NCBI RefSeq assembly: GCF_910592395.1
Contig: NC_088311.1
Span: 5,458,501-5,522,500, forward strand
Direction of reading: 5' to 3'
DNA: 64,000 bases
Origin: Lineus longissimus
Lineage: Eukaryota; Nemertea; Pilidiophora; Heteronemertea; Lineidae
How positions within the stretch are numbered: position 1 is the first letter of the stretch; each line of letters starts with the position of its first letter. Below, one piece after another: positions 1 through 10,349 of the stretch. The position numbers and the translations under genes were made by a program. The notes under the pieces were generated by a model. It was not told where the DNA came from and did no database searches. It was given only the letters and a program-made list of their open reading frames with translations.

Positions 1-491
1 AATTCTAAACGTCTTTACCGATTACAGCAGGACAGAATATTGAAGTCTGAAAAAAGATAATTTGGCAATTTGATTGATTTTGCACTTACTTTTCATACAC
101 CAACTCTTCATCGATACAGAAATAATGGGTATGTGCAGTAGACCTTGGTTTTGTCCTCAAAGTTGCGAAGTACAGTCGATCTACCAAGAAAAGAGACGAG
201 TACATTTTAGATATGTTTCTGACATCACACAGGCCACAGACACTACAGTTCGGGTCGTGTATAATAATACACTGCTGGTCTTACGCTGAAATTATTCTGA
301 AAATGAAAACGACAAAGCCAGTAGAGTAGGTGTGTCAGAGTCAAACAGCACAAGTCCAAACCAAGTCGGAGTCCAAGATTGAATCACTGACACCGTCACC
401 GACGGTTGGCAAGATAAGATCGATTCGAAGAAAGAGCACGAAATTTGAAGAAAAAAACCTACGGGAAACATAATAGCTCTTGACAACTTAC
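1..491. other. Left edge, probable intron of the minus-strand gene starting at 540
   Basis: Apart from lying downstream (minus strand) of the coding exon that ends at 492, I see no recognisable exon, RNA or repeat here. Short open frames on both strands have no splice or protein-family support. Confidence 0.3.
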
Positions 492-540
492 CCTTGATGT
501 ACTCGGACGCACTGCCAATAATATCATTGTCATCAGCCAT
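492..540 (-). CDS. First coding exon of an unidentified gene running off the left edge
   Basis: The minus strand has an ATG at 540 in a strong start context (A at -3, G at +4). It encodes MADDNDIIGSASEYIK and then reaches a good GGTAAG donor at 492/491, leaving phase 1. The acidic N-terminus and the donor look like a genuine first exon, but the remaining exons lie outside the window or are not recognisable. I do not recognise the family and assign no function. It would be transcribed away from RPS7. Confidence 0.45.
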
Positions 541-1671
541 ACTGTGAGTGACAGAAGACCCCCGAATTAGAAAATCCGCCAGCTTTGAAACCAGTTTTCA
601 CAGTGTACACAGAATGTACACACGAAGTACAGGGTGAGTACAAATCGGGAAAACGAACTTCTAACGGGAAGGGGCAAACACCCTCCACAGGCGATTGCTC
701 ACTTTGATTTCAATTAATCCAAAGTATATATCTTCTGTATATATCAAACTATTGAATAAGTTCATGTATTGGTAGAATTAGAAATGATAAAAGGTTGTAA
801 AAATCGAGTTAATTATGTCCCAACATATTTTGACATAAACGAACGGCCATGTTCGAAAACCTTGATAAGGTCACATGACGACCGTAAGCCAATCACAGTC
901 TTTGTCTCATGCTGTTGTCATGACGAAACTTTGGCGTACAAGTGGGGGAGATTGTTGTGATCCCAAACAAAATACCGGGTCAAAATATTTGTGGAACCTG
1001 CATGCCCAGACGGCTAGATGCTGTAAAAACCACCTTGCTTGACTCAAATTGACATAAATAACCTTCATGGAAGATTCTGATCAGCATCGACACCGTTTTC
1101 GCACTAATTTATCGCAGAAATAATTTTTGGCGGGAGATATCAAAATGGACCACATGGCTGGCATTTGCTCTAAGCTGGCTACTCATCTAGTTCAATTACT
1201 GATTAACTAGCTAGTCGCCCTTACGCAAAGAGTAAATTTTCACGATGAGGTCCCGGTGGATGAGAGTTCCCCAGAAATATAGGCCTAAAGACTCCGCGAG
1301 AAGAGACAATACTGTGATCCAACCCCTGTTACTCAACAGATCAACAATGGCTTTTCACCAGTATGAATCATCAGTACCTGGGATGAATACACGCGTCTTC
1401 CGCATGCTCCTACTAGTCGTACTCTGGGTATCAAACTCGCCCTTGGACAGGTCAGCTGCCATACGAAATAGGCCTATGTAGCCTAAAACTCCCCGGAGCT
1501 CTGTCCGTTCTTGGTCACATCCAACAGCAACTTTTTTTGTACTCTCCCAACGTAGTACACCATGTTTCTACAGGGTGGACCTTGTCTCCACCCTTAGGAA
1601 AAATGTGTCTCATTTTCACATGGTGAATACCTGATCACTTTCAGAAAGGGATGTATGAAATCAGAACCTAC

Positions 1672-1805
1672 ACCAGATCTGATGAGACAGCAGATACTGC
1701 AACAACCATATCATAACATTTTGCGACAACCAGACCTGATAGACAGGAGATGCTGGCACAACCAGACCTGATGAGATTGCAGATACTGTCACAACCATAC
1801 CTAGA
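1672..1805. repeat. Degenerate tandem repeat, unit about 35-45 bp
   Basis: The phrase CAACCAGACCTGAT (first copy CCAGATCTGAT) followed by a variable AGA/CAGATACTG stretch and ACAACCATA recurs about three to four times with substitutions and small indels. It is non-coding and looks like a decayed minisatellite. Confidence 0.6.
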
Positions 1806-1990
1806 GTGTAGGAATGAGAAGTATCCTATATTTAGACACACACAAAACGCCACCTCAGGCTAAAGCCCCTAACTGCACGTATTAGTAAAATTTCACCCCC
1901 AGCTCCTACCCATAGTCCCCATTTAACACCTTCAGCGCCGAACCACGTCGATCTGCGTGGTCCAAATCCCCCCTCTTTGAGCTGGTTATC

Positions 1991-2240
1991 GGAGTCTCAT
2001 GGACTTCATTGAAGAACTACGTCATCTTCAGGGCAAGGTAGGAACTGAAAAGACCACTGAATAACAAGGAGTCTAATGGACTTCATTAAAGAACTACGCC
2101 ATCGCCATCTCCAGGGCAAGGTAGGAACTGAAAAGACCACTGAATAAATAGGAGTCTCGTGGACTTCATTGAAGAACTACCCCATCGCCATCTTCAGGGC
2201 AAGGTAGGAACTGAAAAGACCAAACCGCTGAATAACAAAA
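1991..2240. repeat. Three-copy tandem repeat, unit about 77-88 bp
   Basis: Copies start at 1991, 2068 and 2151 with GGAGTCT followed by TGGACTTCATT. Each continues through AGGGCAAGGTAGGAACTG and ends near CTGAATAA. Copies 2 and 3 carry an extra CATCGC insertion. The high identity suggests a recent minisatellite expansion. No gene is involved. Confidence 0.85.
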
Positions 2241-3243
2241 TAAAGCTGTTACGACACCGGTCCGGGACTTTTTAGGGGGGTCGGCGGTGTTGGAAAAGGG
2301 GGTCATTTTTGAACCAAAAAATAAGATAGAGTAAAAGAGTGTAGCAAACATAACTCTATTGATTCAAGAAGACCTTGTCTTGGAGAAGTTACTGCAAAAT
2401 ACCTTTATGCATCTGTTATACTTTTTTTCTTCTGGGGGTCTGAACATCGGCGTTGAAGGTGTAAGAAACCCTTTTCATAACACCGGGAAAACCAAAGTCC
2501 ATATCTGTTCATCATTTGAACTGCGCACGTGCGTTTGTTTACAATTTCATTTCCCGCGAAATCTCAAAGATCACATGACCTGCTAATGTGGATTGGATAT
2601 AACATTGACCTTTGGCCAGCTGGCTGCAAATAAATGAACTAAACCTCAACAGGGGCCATCTCAGAAGTAAATTTTCTGATCGTCCTGTACGTGCTTCCCA
2701 AAATTGGTGGCTTGCATTGGAACCAACTTTTTCCCCCTTGTCCGTCATTAAAGGCATTCAAGTGTGTTGGTCAACCATGACTATCTCCTTTATCCCTCCA
2801 CCATAAGGCCTAGTTTCCCCTTATGACATCACTATTTCGGACACTCAGCACCCCATTTCTGGAAAGGTGTATAATACATTCATCGTGGGAAACTCACCAG
2901 ACTTAATTGATACGGCTTTTCACCTTTTTTCTTACTGCCAGCATGATGCAAGAATTTGTCTCATTAACTCAAAGAGATGGGATCCCGAGGGTCATTCTAA
3001 ACAACATCCCGACCCTTCCAGGAAAAGGGTCAGGGACATAGCGCCATCGTGTATGAATCCGTAGGACATTTGAGTTTGGGAATGGTCCATGTATCATGAT
3101 CATTTTTCCTCGGTACACATTTTTGTCCCAGCTATGGTATGAGCTGCAGTAGTGTCACCAGGATCACACAGCGAATGCTCAAAATCCATGATAGGCTACA
3201 GCGTGACACCGACACAGAATAACAAGAACTTGTTAAATCATTT

Positions 3244-3249
3244 TTTAAT
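3244..3249 (-). terminator. Likely poly(A) signal of RPS7 (ATTAAA)
   Basis: The minus strand reads ATTAAA about 20 nt after the RPS7 stop codon. This is the commonest variant of the AATAAA signal and would fit the very short 3' UTR typical of ribosomal protein mRNAs. Confidence 0.5.
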
Positions 3250-3268
3250 TTTTTTCATTTGACTTAAT

Positions 3269-5789
3269 TTACAGGACATAATCTGGGAATTCGAATACGA
3301 CATCCTTCCCTGTCAGTTTCTTGTACACAGCGGTGAACGTTTCCAGCTGAAAATGGAAGCTGATCTGCATGAGAATCAAATACAGGACAGGTAACCGTGT
3401 TGCAAGGTATTTTTCTCATTGGTTGAAGCTTTGTGACCAAGTCTGCTTAGAAGTTGGAGACAAGGACAATGAGCTGTTGTGGCAGAACATAAGTCCAGTT
3501 GGGAAAAGAACAGTAGAAAGTTTTATTCACATTGAACAGATCTGAATACTTTTGATCATAATCAATCATAAGACACATTTGACATACCTTGTGTTCAATA
3601 TTTGTCTGCTGTGTCTTGTCCAAGTGTACCTTGATGAGTCGGGTACCGTCAAGCTTTACTCTCACCCTCTTGCCAACACATTCGGCAGGGTAGCACAAGT
3701 CCTCTAAGAAAGCATCATGTACGGCTGTCAGAGTTCGGCTGCAAAGAGAAGAAATAAGATCACATTGTCATTGGGAAAGAACAGGTAACAAATGCACTGA
3801 GGAATGCAACCTGCTTTTCTGCTCCATTGACAGCCGAGACGGGATCATCCAAAAAGCTCAACTGTCCAGAAAGGGTTCACAAGACGACCACAGATTGGAA
3901 GACATAAGGTGCCAAAAGTTGTATGCGCTACAGGTGACAATCATTTTTGCCTTCTGCACTCCTCTTCTAGTCTTCACGTTCAGAATTTCTATACAGCACT
4001 GGTTCTGACCTGAGTGACCAGTCATAGACAGGTCTCTTCCATTGAGAGCAAGAGAGTACTTTACAGGTGCATAGCACCATGAACAAATAAGTATCATCAT
4101 CATAAATTCCAAGTTCTTCAAATGCCATACCTCATTGGTCGTTTTTGCTTATTCTTTGTCCTGGTTTTCCTTGTTGGCTTGGGGAGGATTCTCCTCTGGG
4201 CAATAAATACAACATGCTTTCCACTGAATTTCTTTTCGAGTTCTCTGACAAGCCTGGTCTGGATTTTCTGGAAAGCCTTCAACTGTGGCACAGGCACAAA
4301 GATGATGATGGCTTTCTTGCCCTGTACATCAATTTCCTGGAAATAAAACAAAACATTGTAGGAGCTTTCTTCTGCGAGCCACTTTTTACTTAATGATGAT
4401 AATCAACATCGCACCATTCAGAGGGTCAACGTCAAGAGGTTGGTCAGTACACCAAAACCATGTCTCCAGCCACAGATGTTTTCAACTGTTGAGAAATATT
4501 CCAAAGTAGTCAGAGACAGTTATCATGCAGCAACACAACCATAACAAGGCACACTTTACCTTGGCTGCTGTGATGTAAAGTTCCCTCAATGAACTTTTGA
4601 GGTCACTGTTCATCTCCAGTTCAAGGATAGCCTGAGAGATTGACTGTTCAAACTCATCAGGCTTTTCGCCTCCTGGCTTGAGAATTTTAGCGCTCGCCGT
4701 GTACATCTGAAAAAGTGGATAAACAGTTATTTTACGAGTCATTGAGAATGGAAACGTTGAATTGAAGGAACAGCAGGCATGATGTGATCATTTTGGAAAC
4801 TTGGGACACAGCGGCACAGACAATGTGCGAGGTCTACAAGCCTGCCCTAGTAAGCAACACGATTGATTTGAGATACTTCAGACATATCACTTCAGGTTCC
4901 AATGTACATCGGCTTGTGATTGTCATCAATACGTCATATCATATGATAAAACAATATCATATGACATCACCCCGGTGAATCTCTCAGAATCAGAATCAGA
5001 GAATGACATCATCATGTCACTTTCATCTTCTTGCTCGGCGCTGGCCGCTGCCACAACACCAGCTATTAAGGTTAAAATTTACAGTCCCCAATCAGAAATG
5101 ACGTAGTTTGATCGCATTCAACTATAAATCCATTGAACAGTGGTGCTTCGTTAGTCAACCGATGACCTTTTTTTGGAGTGTGATCGCGGATGGTAAACTC
5201 GTTCCGCTATTAATATTATATATTACCATGAATGATGACGACAGTTAGCAAGTTACGACCGATTATGCATGATTATGATAAAGGCCTTGCGACTGATTTT
5301 GATGATGGGCCGTTGTCACAGTCTCCGGAACTAACTTGCATCAGATTTCGCGGTAGTGGTGGAGCTCGAGACAAACGTCCTACTCCTAGACCAAAAAAAT
5401 ATTATCGAGCCTACTGTTCCTTGCCAATATTCGCGTTATTACCACCATTACGAAGAAACCATCACATAAAATCAAGAATACAGATAGGCCTACAGGATCA
5501 TTACACGAATCAAGAATATATGGCCCGAGCGTGCACAACGATTGTTTCGTTGTACATGTTGTACAGAAATGCATGTGGATTCCACAAGACCCTCAAAAAA
5601 CTTCTGACGGCGACGGTTTACAATCGTTCAAATCAACGTATTTGTAGACCACATCACAATTTTTTTTCACCCAGAGATTGATAATTGGTATCAAGTCTTC
5701 TAAAGTATTTAGTTATTTAATTCCATTGGGGCTTAATAAATGCATAAAAGGGGTCATTTATTTCGTTTTGTATCGTCACTCACACTCAT
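3269..5789 (-). CDS. RPS7: Ribosomal protein eS7 (RPS7)
   Basis: This is a component of the cytosolic 40S ribosomal subunit (head/body region, small-subunit processing). Coding exons on the minus strand are 5789-5784, 4706-4560, 4336-4131, 3738-3588 and 3346-3269, totalling 195 codons plus stop (the human protein has 194). Diagnostic stretches include [53 protein letters not shown] and [19 protein letters not shown]. The first exon codes only ATG-AGT before a GTGAGT donor. Exon 2 begins directly with a second in-frame ATG, so the N-terminus is MS-MYTASAK; the second ATG aligns with the usual start. Intron 1 (1,077 bp) is the longest. I found no convincing snoRNA in the introns, although this gene hosts U17 in some vertebrates. 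The gene is divergent from RNASEH1. Confidence 0.98.
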
Positions 5790-5820
5790 CTTGGCGATGG
5801 TGGCGGAAGAAGAGGGCGAG
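5784..5820 (-). promoter_or_regulatory. RPS7 TOP-type transcription start and leader
   Basis: The minus strand reads CTCGCCCTCTTCTTCCGCC followed about 10 nt later by CCAAGATGAGT and a GTGAGT donor. A C followed by a pyrimidine run right before a very short leader is the 5' terminal oligopyrimidine (TOP) signature. It makes ribosomal protein mRNAs responsive to mTOR/LARP1 control. The start is inferred near 5813-5816 and the leader is about 25 nt. Confidence 0.75.
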
Positions 5821-6004
5821 ACTGATCTCCATACCACGAGATCCACTCTAAATATAATTTCACGCTAAATTATCAATCAAGGTATACAAAATATATATGA
5901 TAAATTTAAAAGCAAACTTTCTGTTTCCTTAATAATACTACCGAAATTCTATTCACTTGAACGTTTTCGATCACGCACCTGCGAGATTAAATTTTCGAAG
6001 ATGG
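5817..6004. promoter_or_regulatory. Shared bidirectional promoter region of RPS7 and RNASEH1
   Basis: About 180-230 bp separate the RPS7 TOP start (minus) from the first RNASEH1 start codons (plus). Both promoters must lie here or overlap the first exons. The stretch is AT-rich and has no clear TATA box placed for either gene. At its right end GAAGATGGCAGCG resembles the YY1 core motif that often sits at the start sites of housekeeping genes. Confidence 0.6.
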
Positions 6005-6039
6005 CAGCGCCCATGAAAAAAAACAAACCGGCGAAATGA
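6001..6039 (+). promoter_or_regulatory. Upstream ORF of RNASEH1 (12 codons)
   Basis: An ATG at 6001 in strong context (A at -3, G at +4) opens a 12-codon frame, MAAPMKKNKPAK, ending in TGA at 6039. That is 8 nt before the mitochondrial start codon at 6048. Human RNASEH1 has a uORF reported to lower translation from the first start. If transcription begins upstream of 6001, this one could act the same way. The alternative is that the ATG lies in a YY1-like initiator and is not in the mRNA. Confidence 0.5.
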
Positions 6040-6047
6040 CATGAAAA

Positions 6048-8673
6048 ATGTTCAGACTTTGGTCGATTTCATCCCTTATTTCACACTGCAGAAAGACTTT
6101 CAGGATGCCGTTTTACGCAGTGAGCAGAGGCCGACACACTGGTGTTTACAATTCTTGGTATGTCGTTCGATTTAGTGTCTTTTTCGTTTAAAAAACACGT
6201 CATAGTAACTTACTGCTAAGTTACTGTAGTTTTAGTTACTGCAGTAATAGTGTAGTAGGTTATGTTATGTACAGATGTAATGCATGGTGAATCATGTATG
6301 TTGACGTTGCATATGCCATATGGCATACCATTCTGATCATGGTCAGTGACAAGAGGAAATAACAGAGGAGGGTTGTACTCCCAGGCGACGTCGACTGACA
6401 GTCGAGTGGGAATGATGTTGTCCAACATTTGACGTATGGACACATTTTCATTAATTTCAACAATGGAAAAAAGCACCTGGGATTGAGTTATATATCCCAA
6501 AAATCATTGCGAGAATTCGATGAGCAGAGGTGACCAAAGCTGTGAAAAATCTTAATTTTTTTACTTTTCTAGGTCTGAATGCCAAGAACAAGTGAAAGGA
6601 TTTTCTGGTGCTAAGTTTAAGAAGTTTTCGGCAGAGGGAGATGCCTGGTCATTCGTTCATGCTGCAGCTCCTCAAGCAATGGAGGTACCAAAAGCTAAAC
6701 ATAAACCTCTGCCAACACAACCAGTGACAAAGCAATCTGGTCCCCCAAGGAAATCCATTCTCCTGGATGACATCCCAAGTCATGGCATTGGTGGATTTGG
6801 TTATCAAAATCCTGGTAAGTACTAAGTGTAGATGAATCCACTTCATCCATGTTCCCACCAATCTTCAAGTTCAATTTTGTTTCATGTATTTTCATCTTTT
6901 GTTTCCAGCATCCTCCAGTCATTTACAGAAGAAGGAAGAAGACAAAGCGCAAATTCTGAAAAAGCTTGATGTGATTTCACAGGAAATGCAGAAACTCAAC
7001 AAAACGGCTCTTGGATTACGGAAATTATTAAAGGAACATGATGAAACTGGGAGTTCTGATCAAGCTCCGCACACCTTAGTTGGGAAACGACAAAGAGAAG
7101 AGCAAATCTCAGGATCAAATAAAAAACAGCGGAGACAAAAGCAAAAGGAACCAGGTTGTTATTTTCAATCTACATGTATTTATAGTATTTATACTAATGA
7201 CAGTGTTATCATGTATTTTGAAAATGTTGAAAATTATGGAGGACCCCTGATGTAGTGGTAATGGCCATGTTTATTGAATTTTAGATCTGTTCTCTGGAAG
7301 TGATGCTGATCATGCTAAAGCAGTGGAGGACCCTATATCTGTCTATACTGATGGTTGTTGCCATTCCAATGGGCGTAAAAAAGCAGCTGCTGGTATTGGT
7401 GTCTACTGGGGGCCAGATGACCCAAAGTAAGTGATCATCTGATTAAGGATTTAATTGATGTGCAGATGAGGAAAACGGCACAAATGGCAACATAGCACGA
7501 GGTCAAAAGCCCAAACCTGGATCATGCAGCCAAAATAATGATGATGAATTGATAACCAAAAAACAATAATGCCACGCATAGGATCTTCAATTGAAGATGT
7601 TTCAATTTGTTTTTTAGCAATGTAGCTGCAAGATTGCGAGGGAGGCAGACAAATAACAGGGCTGAAATACAGGTATGTAGCTAAGGCACCTGTTGGTTGC
7701 ATGTAATTTTGAATCATGTTGAATATGTGCTCGGGCTGAATTTTCAATAAGCAGTGTCTTCATTACTTGTACCTAAGTGCTTGATGCATCTAATAATAAC
7801 ATTTAGTTCTTGTAGTGTGTTCTTTAAAGTTTATGCTTTGACTTCTTTTTGTAGGCTGTATGCAAGGCGTTACGACAGGCTCAGCAAATGAGAAAAGCTT
7901 CTGTGATAGTTTATACCGATAGCCAATTTTTGATAAACTGTGAGTATTACATGGACCTCTGGCAACTTTGTTTGATTTGGTGTAAAAATGACAGTTTCAC
8001 CAGTATTAAACATTAGGGCTGGTCAATTGTTCAAGTCTAGTTCCCACACAATACGGTTGTATCAATCGGGCATCGTGATAATGTGACACTATCCAAGGAC
8101 TTGAAATGAGTTTCAAAGTTCTTCTAAAACAAGACAGCAAAAATATCAAGCATGGAACTTGCTTTATTTTTGGCGTTTCAATTTCAGCGATAACAAAATG
8201 GATACATAAATGGAAACGAAATGGTTGGAAGCTAACTGATGGAACAATTGTTAAAAATAAGGATGACTTTGAAGAACTTGACGAATTACAGAAAGGAATG
8301 ACTGTAAAATATGTAAGTATAGAACTCTTAGTATCATAATATTGTGTGAGAAAGGATTTTCACTACTAGTGAGAACCAATGACTAACTAATCATCAACTT
8401 GGACATTTGCAGTCTCCTCTGTTGCTCATTTTGGCCTTTTTTCCATTTATGTCATTAGTAATAAAGGCAGCTGACAATTCCACGCTTGATCTACGTTTTG
8501 GTGTGTACATTGAGTTGTTTGTCTGTTATACTTTTCAGGTTCATGTGAAAGGACATTCAGGAGTCCATGGAAATGAACAGGCGGATCAGCTTGCCAATCA
8601 AGGAGCACGAAAACCAGACCATGAAAACTTCAAATTCAGTTTCGAAGATTCTGAATCTGATGATTCCGACTAA
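6048..8673 (+). CDS. RNASEH1: Ribonuclease H1 (mitochondrial and nuclear forms)
   Basis: The enzyme cleaves RNA in RNA-DNA hybrids, removing R-loops and primers; the mitochondrial form is needed for mtDNA replication. Exons are 6048-6157, 6573-6814, 6909-7154, 7285-7426, 7618-7672, 7855-7939, 8188-8312 and 8539-8673 (379 codons, all junctions in phase). The N-terminal hybrid-binding domain reads [16 protein letters not shown] and [17 protein letters not shown] coiled-coil-like, Lys-rich connector lies in exon 3. The catalytic domain keeps the acidic tetrad: VYTDGCC (D), NNRAEIQ (E), VYTDSQF (D) and GNEQADQLA (D). The His loop VKGHSG is also present. The first ATG (6048) adds the basic, Ser-rich [19 protein letters not shown], which looks like a mitochondrial presequence. 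The second ATG (6105, A at -3) starts the 360-residue nuclear form. The tail is acidic ([10 protein letters not shown]). Confidence 0.97.
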
Positions 8674-8677
8674 TAAA
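8672..8677 (+). terminator. AATAAA overlapping the RNASEH1 stop codon
   Basis: The stop codon TAA is followed at once by TAAATAA, giving an AATAAA at 8672-8677. Use of this site would leave almost no 3' UTR. A second AATAAA at 9194-9199 is followed by a T-rich stretch and seems a more normal 3' end, giving a UTR of about 540 nt. Confidence 0.35.
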
Positions 8678-9193
8678 TAATGGTATGAACGAATGCATTT
8701 AATTTGATGTGGTGCTGAAAATACTAAGGGGTATTTATCTAAATTTGTGGATCATATCACCTGTATTTGTGCTACAGCAGGAAACAGCAGTTTGTTTGAA
8801 TCTGCTGGACAGTGTCATATATCGATGTGTTCAAATAGATTACTCATGTACATTCATTTGGATTTAGTACAATGTACTGAAGTTGATCAGATATGAATTG
8901 ACACGTACCACAAGGACTGGAATTTTTCTGTTTGGTTTATTAGTGTGCACAAGGACAGTCTTTGACTATGTTTGATCGTGTTCGAATTGCCACTAGAGTG
9001 TATTCTCCTCAACTCATTTTGTGTAGATGGCAAATCTCTTGGGATGCGTCATTCATCATTTTGTTTATGATAATTGGTAAAACATATTTATACTAATTTA
9101 GGGACAATTATTGGGAATACCAAGTCCTTACTGGTTGTTTTGTGACCATGGTAAAATCATTTTTGTTCATGCACACAGAAAGTTTCTATTGTA

Positions 9194-9199
9194 AATAAA
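9194..9199 (+). terminator. Likely poly(A) signal of RNASEH1
   Basis: AATAAA lies about 520 nt after the stop codon, in an AT-rich stretch with no coding potential, and is followed by a T-rich tract. Confidence 0.45.
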
Positions 9200-9644
9200 T
9201 ATTTTGGATATAACATTGCTTTGTTTTCCTTTTGGTTGAATAACATTCCTTCCACTGTAACCCATGATGGTACCCGTCTTGGCTGCGGGCATCGATGGAG
9301 GACGTCACTAGATACTTTTCTCTCTGGCAACATAGAGAATCGGAGCCATGACGACATTTATTTACCAAGTACATTATTGGTTGCTCAATGAGGAATCCTC
9401 TACATGTACTTCTCCAAAAATATATCATTCCATTTGGCTGAGGACGATGCACATTTCAACAGCTTGTTGCAGGATCCTACTTGTCTCTTCATACCTCGCT
9501 AATGTCCCAACTGAATACATTTTCAGCGGATGGTACATTCCTGTAATAAATGAAACGGCCAGGGGCCAATGTGCACACCGTATAGATATTTGGTGCTTTG
9601 GAATTCAACCAGGTCAAGAAACATTGTACATGTATAGTATATAG

Positions 9645-9975
9645 GTCAAACCAAAGTCGAGAATCAGACCGGACTGAAATTCAGGGTCAGAGGTCAGCTG
9701 ACCTAGGGGTTTCTTTGTACGACGACGACGATCAATTTTGGGACTGCAGTTTTTGGTGATGTTGGTTCATTTTGAGGAAAAAAAAAAAGTGAAAAGACGA
9801 CGACAACGACCAAAATTCAGTGTCAAAGGTCATCTGACCTAGGGGGTCATGCATACAAAGTTTTGAGTCCATAGCCCTAGCGGTTAAGAAACATGCCAGT
9901 TTTAGAAATAGGATACGACGACAACGGATGACGGACACTGTAGTGTTGTATAGACTCCCCTACGGTGAGCCAACC
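9645..9975. repeat. Dispersed repeat with GACGAC tracts and AGGTCA palindromes
   Basis: Two diverged copies of a phrase start with ATTCAGxGTCAxAGGTCA and run on to TGACCTAGGGG (around 9680 and 9816). GACGAC-type runs follow, then a shared tail near GTATAGACTCCCCTACGGTG. The layout looks like an interspersed non-autonomous element that has duplicated internally. Each half contains a perfect inverted AGGTCA/TGACCT pair spaced by 2 nt (9691-9704 and 9827-9840). Confidence 0.55.
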
Positions 9976-10051
9976 AGCCAGGAGGAAGAATAACAACAAC
10001 ATTTATTGCTCCGACAACATTATGGTGTCCAAGGTTGTGGCTTGGCAAAGT

Positions 10052-10345
10052 CTAGTTGAGCCAACTTAACATCTGGTGAATATTGTGTCCATTGACAGTA
10101 ATAACTTTCCATCCACAGTATTGTCTCCGAGGCTGTGACTCATCAAGCGTCTGTGTGAGGTCAATGTGAGATTGCTGTTCTGCTGGCAAACAGTTTATCA
10201 AGTACCCAGAATTGTGACCGACTAGCATGCATGGCCTATTCTGATATATGTACATCAAAAACTTCATTGTGCGCCCTGAAGCTGGGAATTGCTCTGGCCA
10301 AGGTGTAGTCTCCAAGTCAAAGACTGTGTAGTGAAACTACATCGG
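10052..10345 (-). other. Exon-like open frame of unknown status
   Basis: The minus strand is open from about 10340, just after an acceptor-like CACTACACAG, to a stop at 10052. It encodes about 94 residues including HYTVFDLETTPWPEQF and PCMLVGHNSGYLINCLP. The composition looks protein-like, but I found no partner exons, no donor and no known family. It may be a last exon, a decayed gene fragment or chance. Confidence 0.2.
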
Positions 10346-10349
10346 ATGC

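Larger units (their letters stand above)
541..3240. other. Intergenic region between the left-edge gene and RPS7
   Basis: No coding exon could be supported on either strand. Small open frames here lack splice consensus or recognisable protein patterns. The only clear structure is two tandem repeat arrays (about 1672-1805 and 1991-2240). The RPS7 polyadenylation site lies at the right end. Confidence 0.5.

Noticed and set aside
1245-1481. 78-codon plus-strand frame in the left intergenic region
   Set aside because: No splice context, no family pattern and no nearby exons support it.
5232-5681. 149-codon open frame on the plus strand within RPS7 intron 1
   Set aside because: It is antisense to the intron, has a weak start, no family resemblance and a composition consistent with a chance frame in AT-rich DNA.
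3589-5783. U17-type H/ACA or C/D snoRNA in RPS7 introns
   Set aside because: Such hosts are known, but I could not find a convincing pair of boxes with a closing stem by eye. A covariance-model search would decide.
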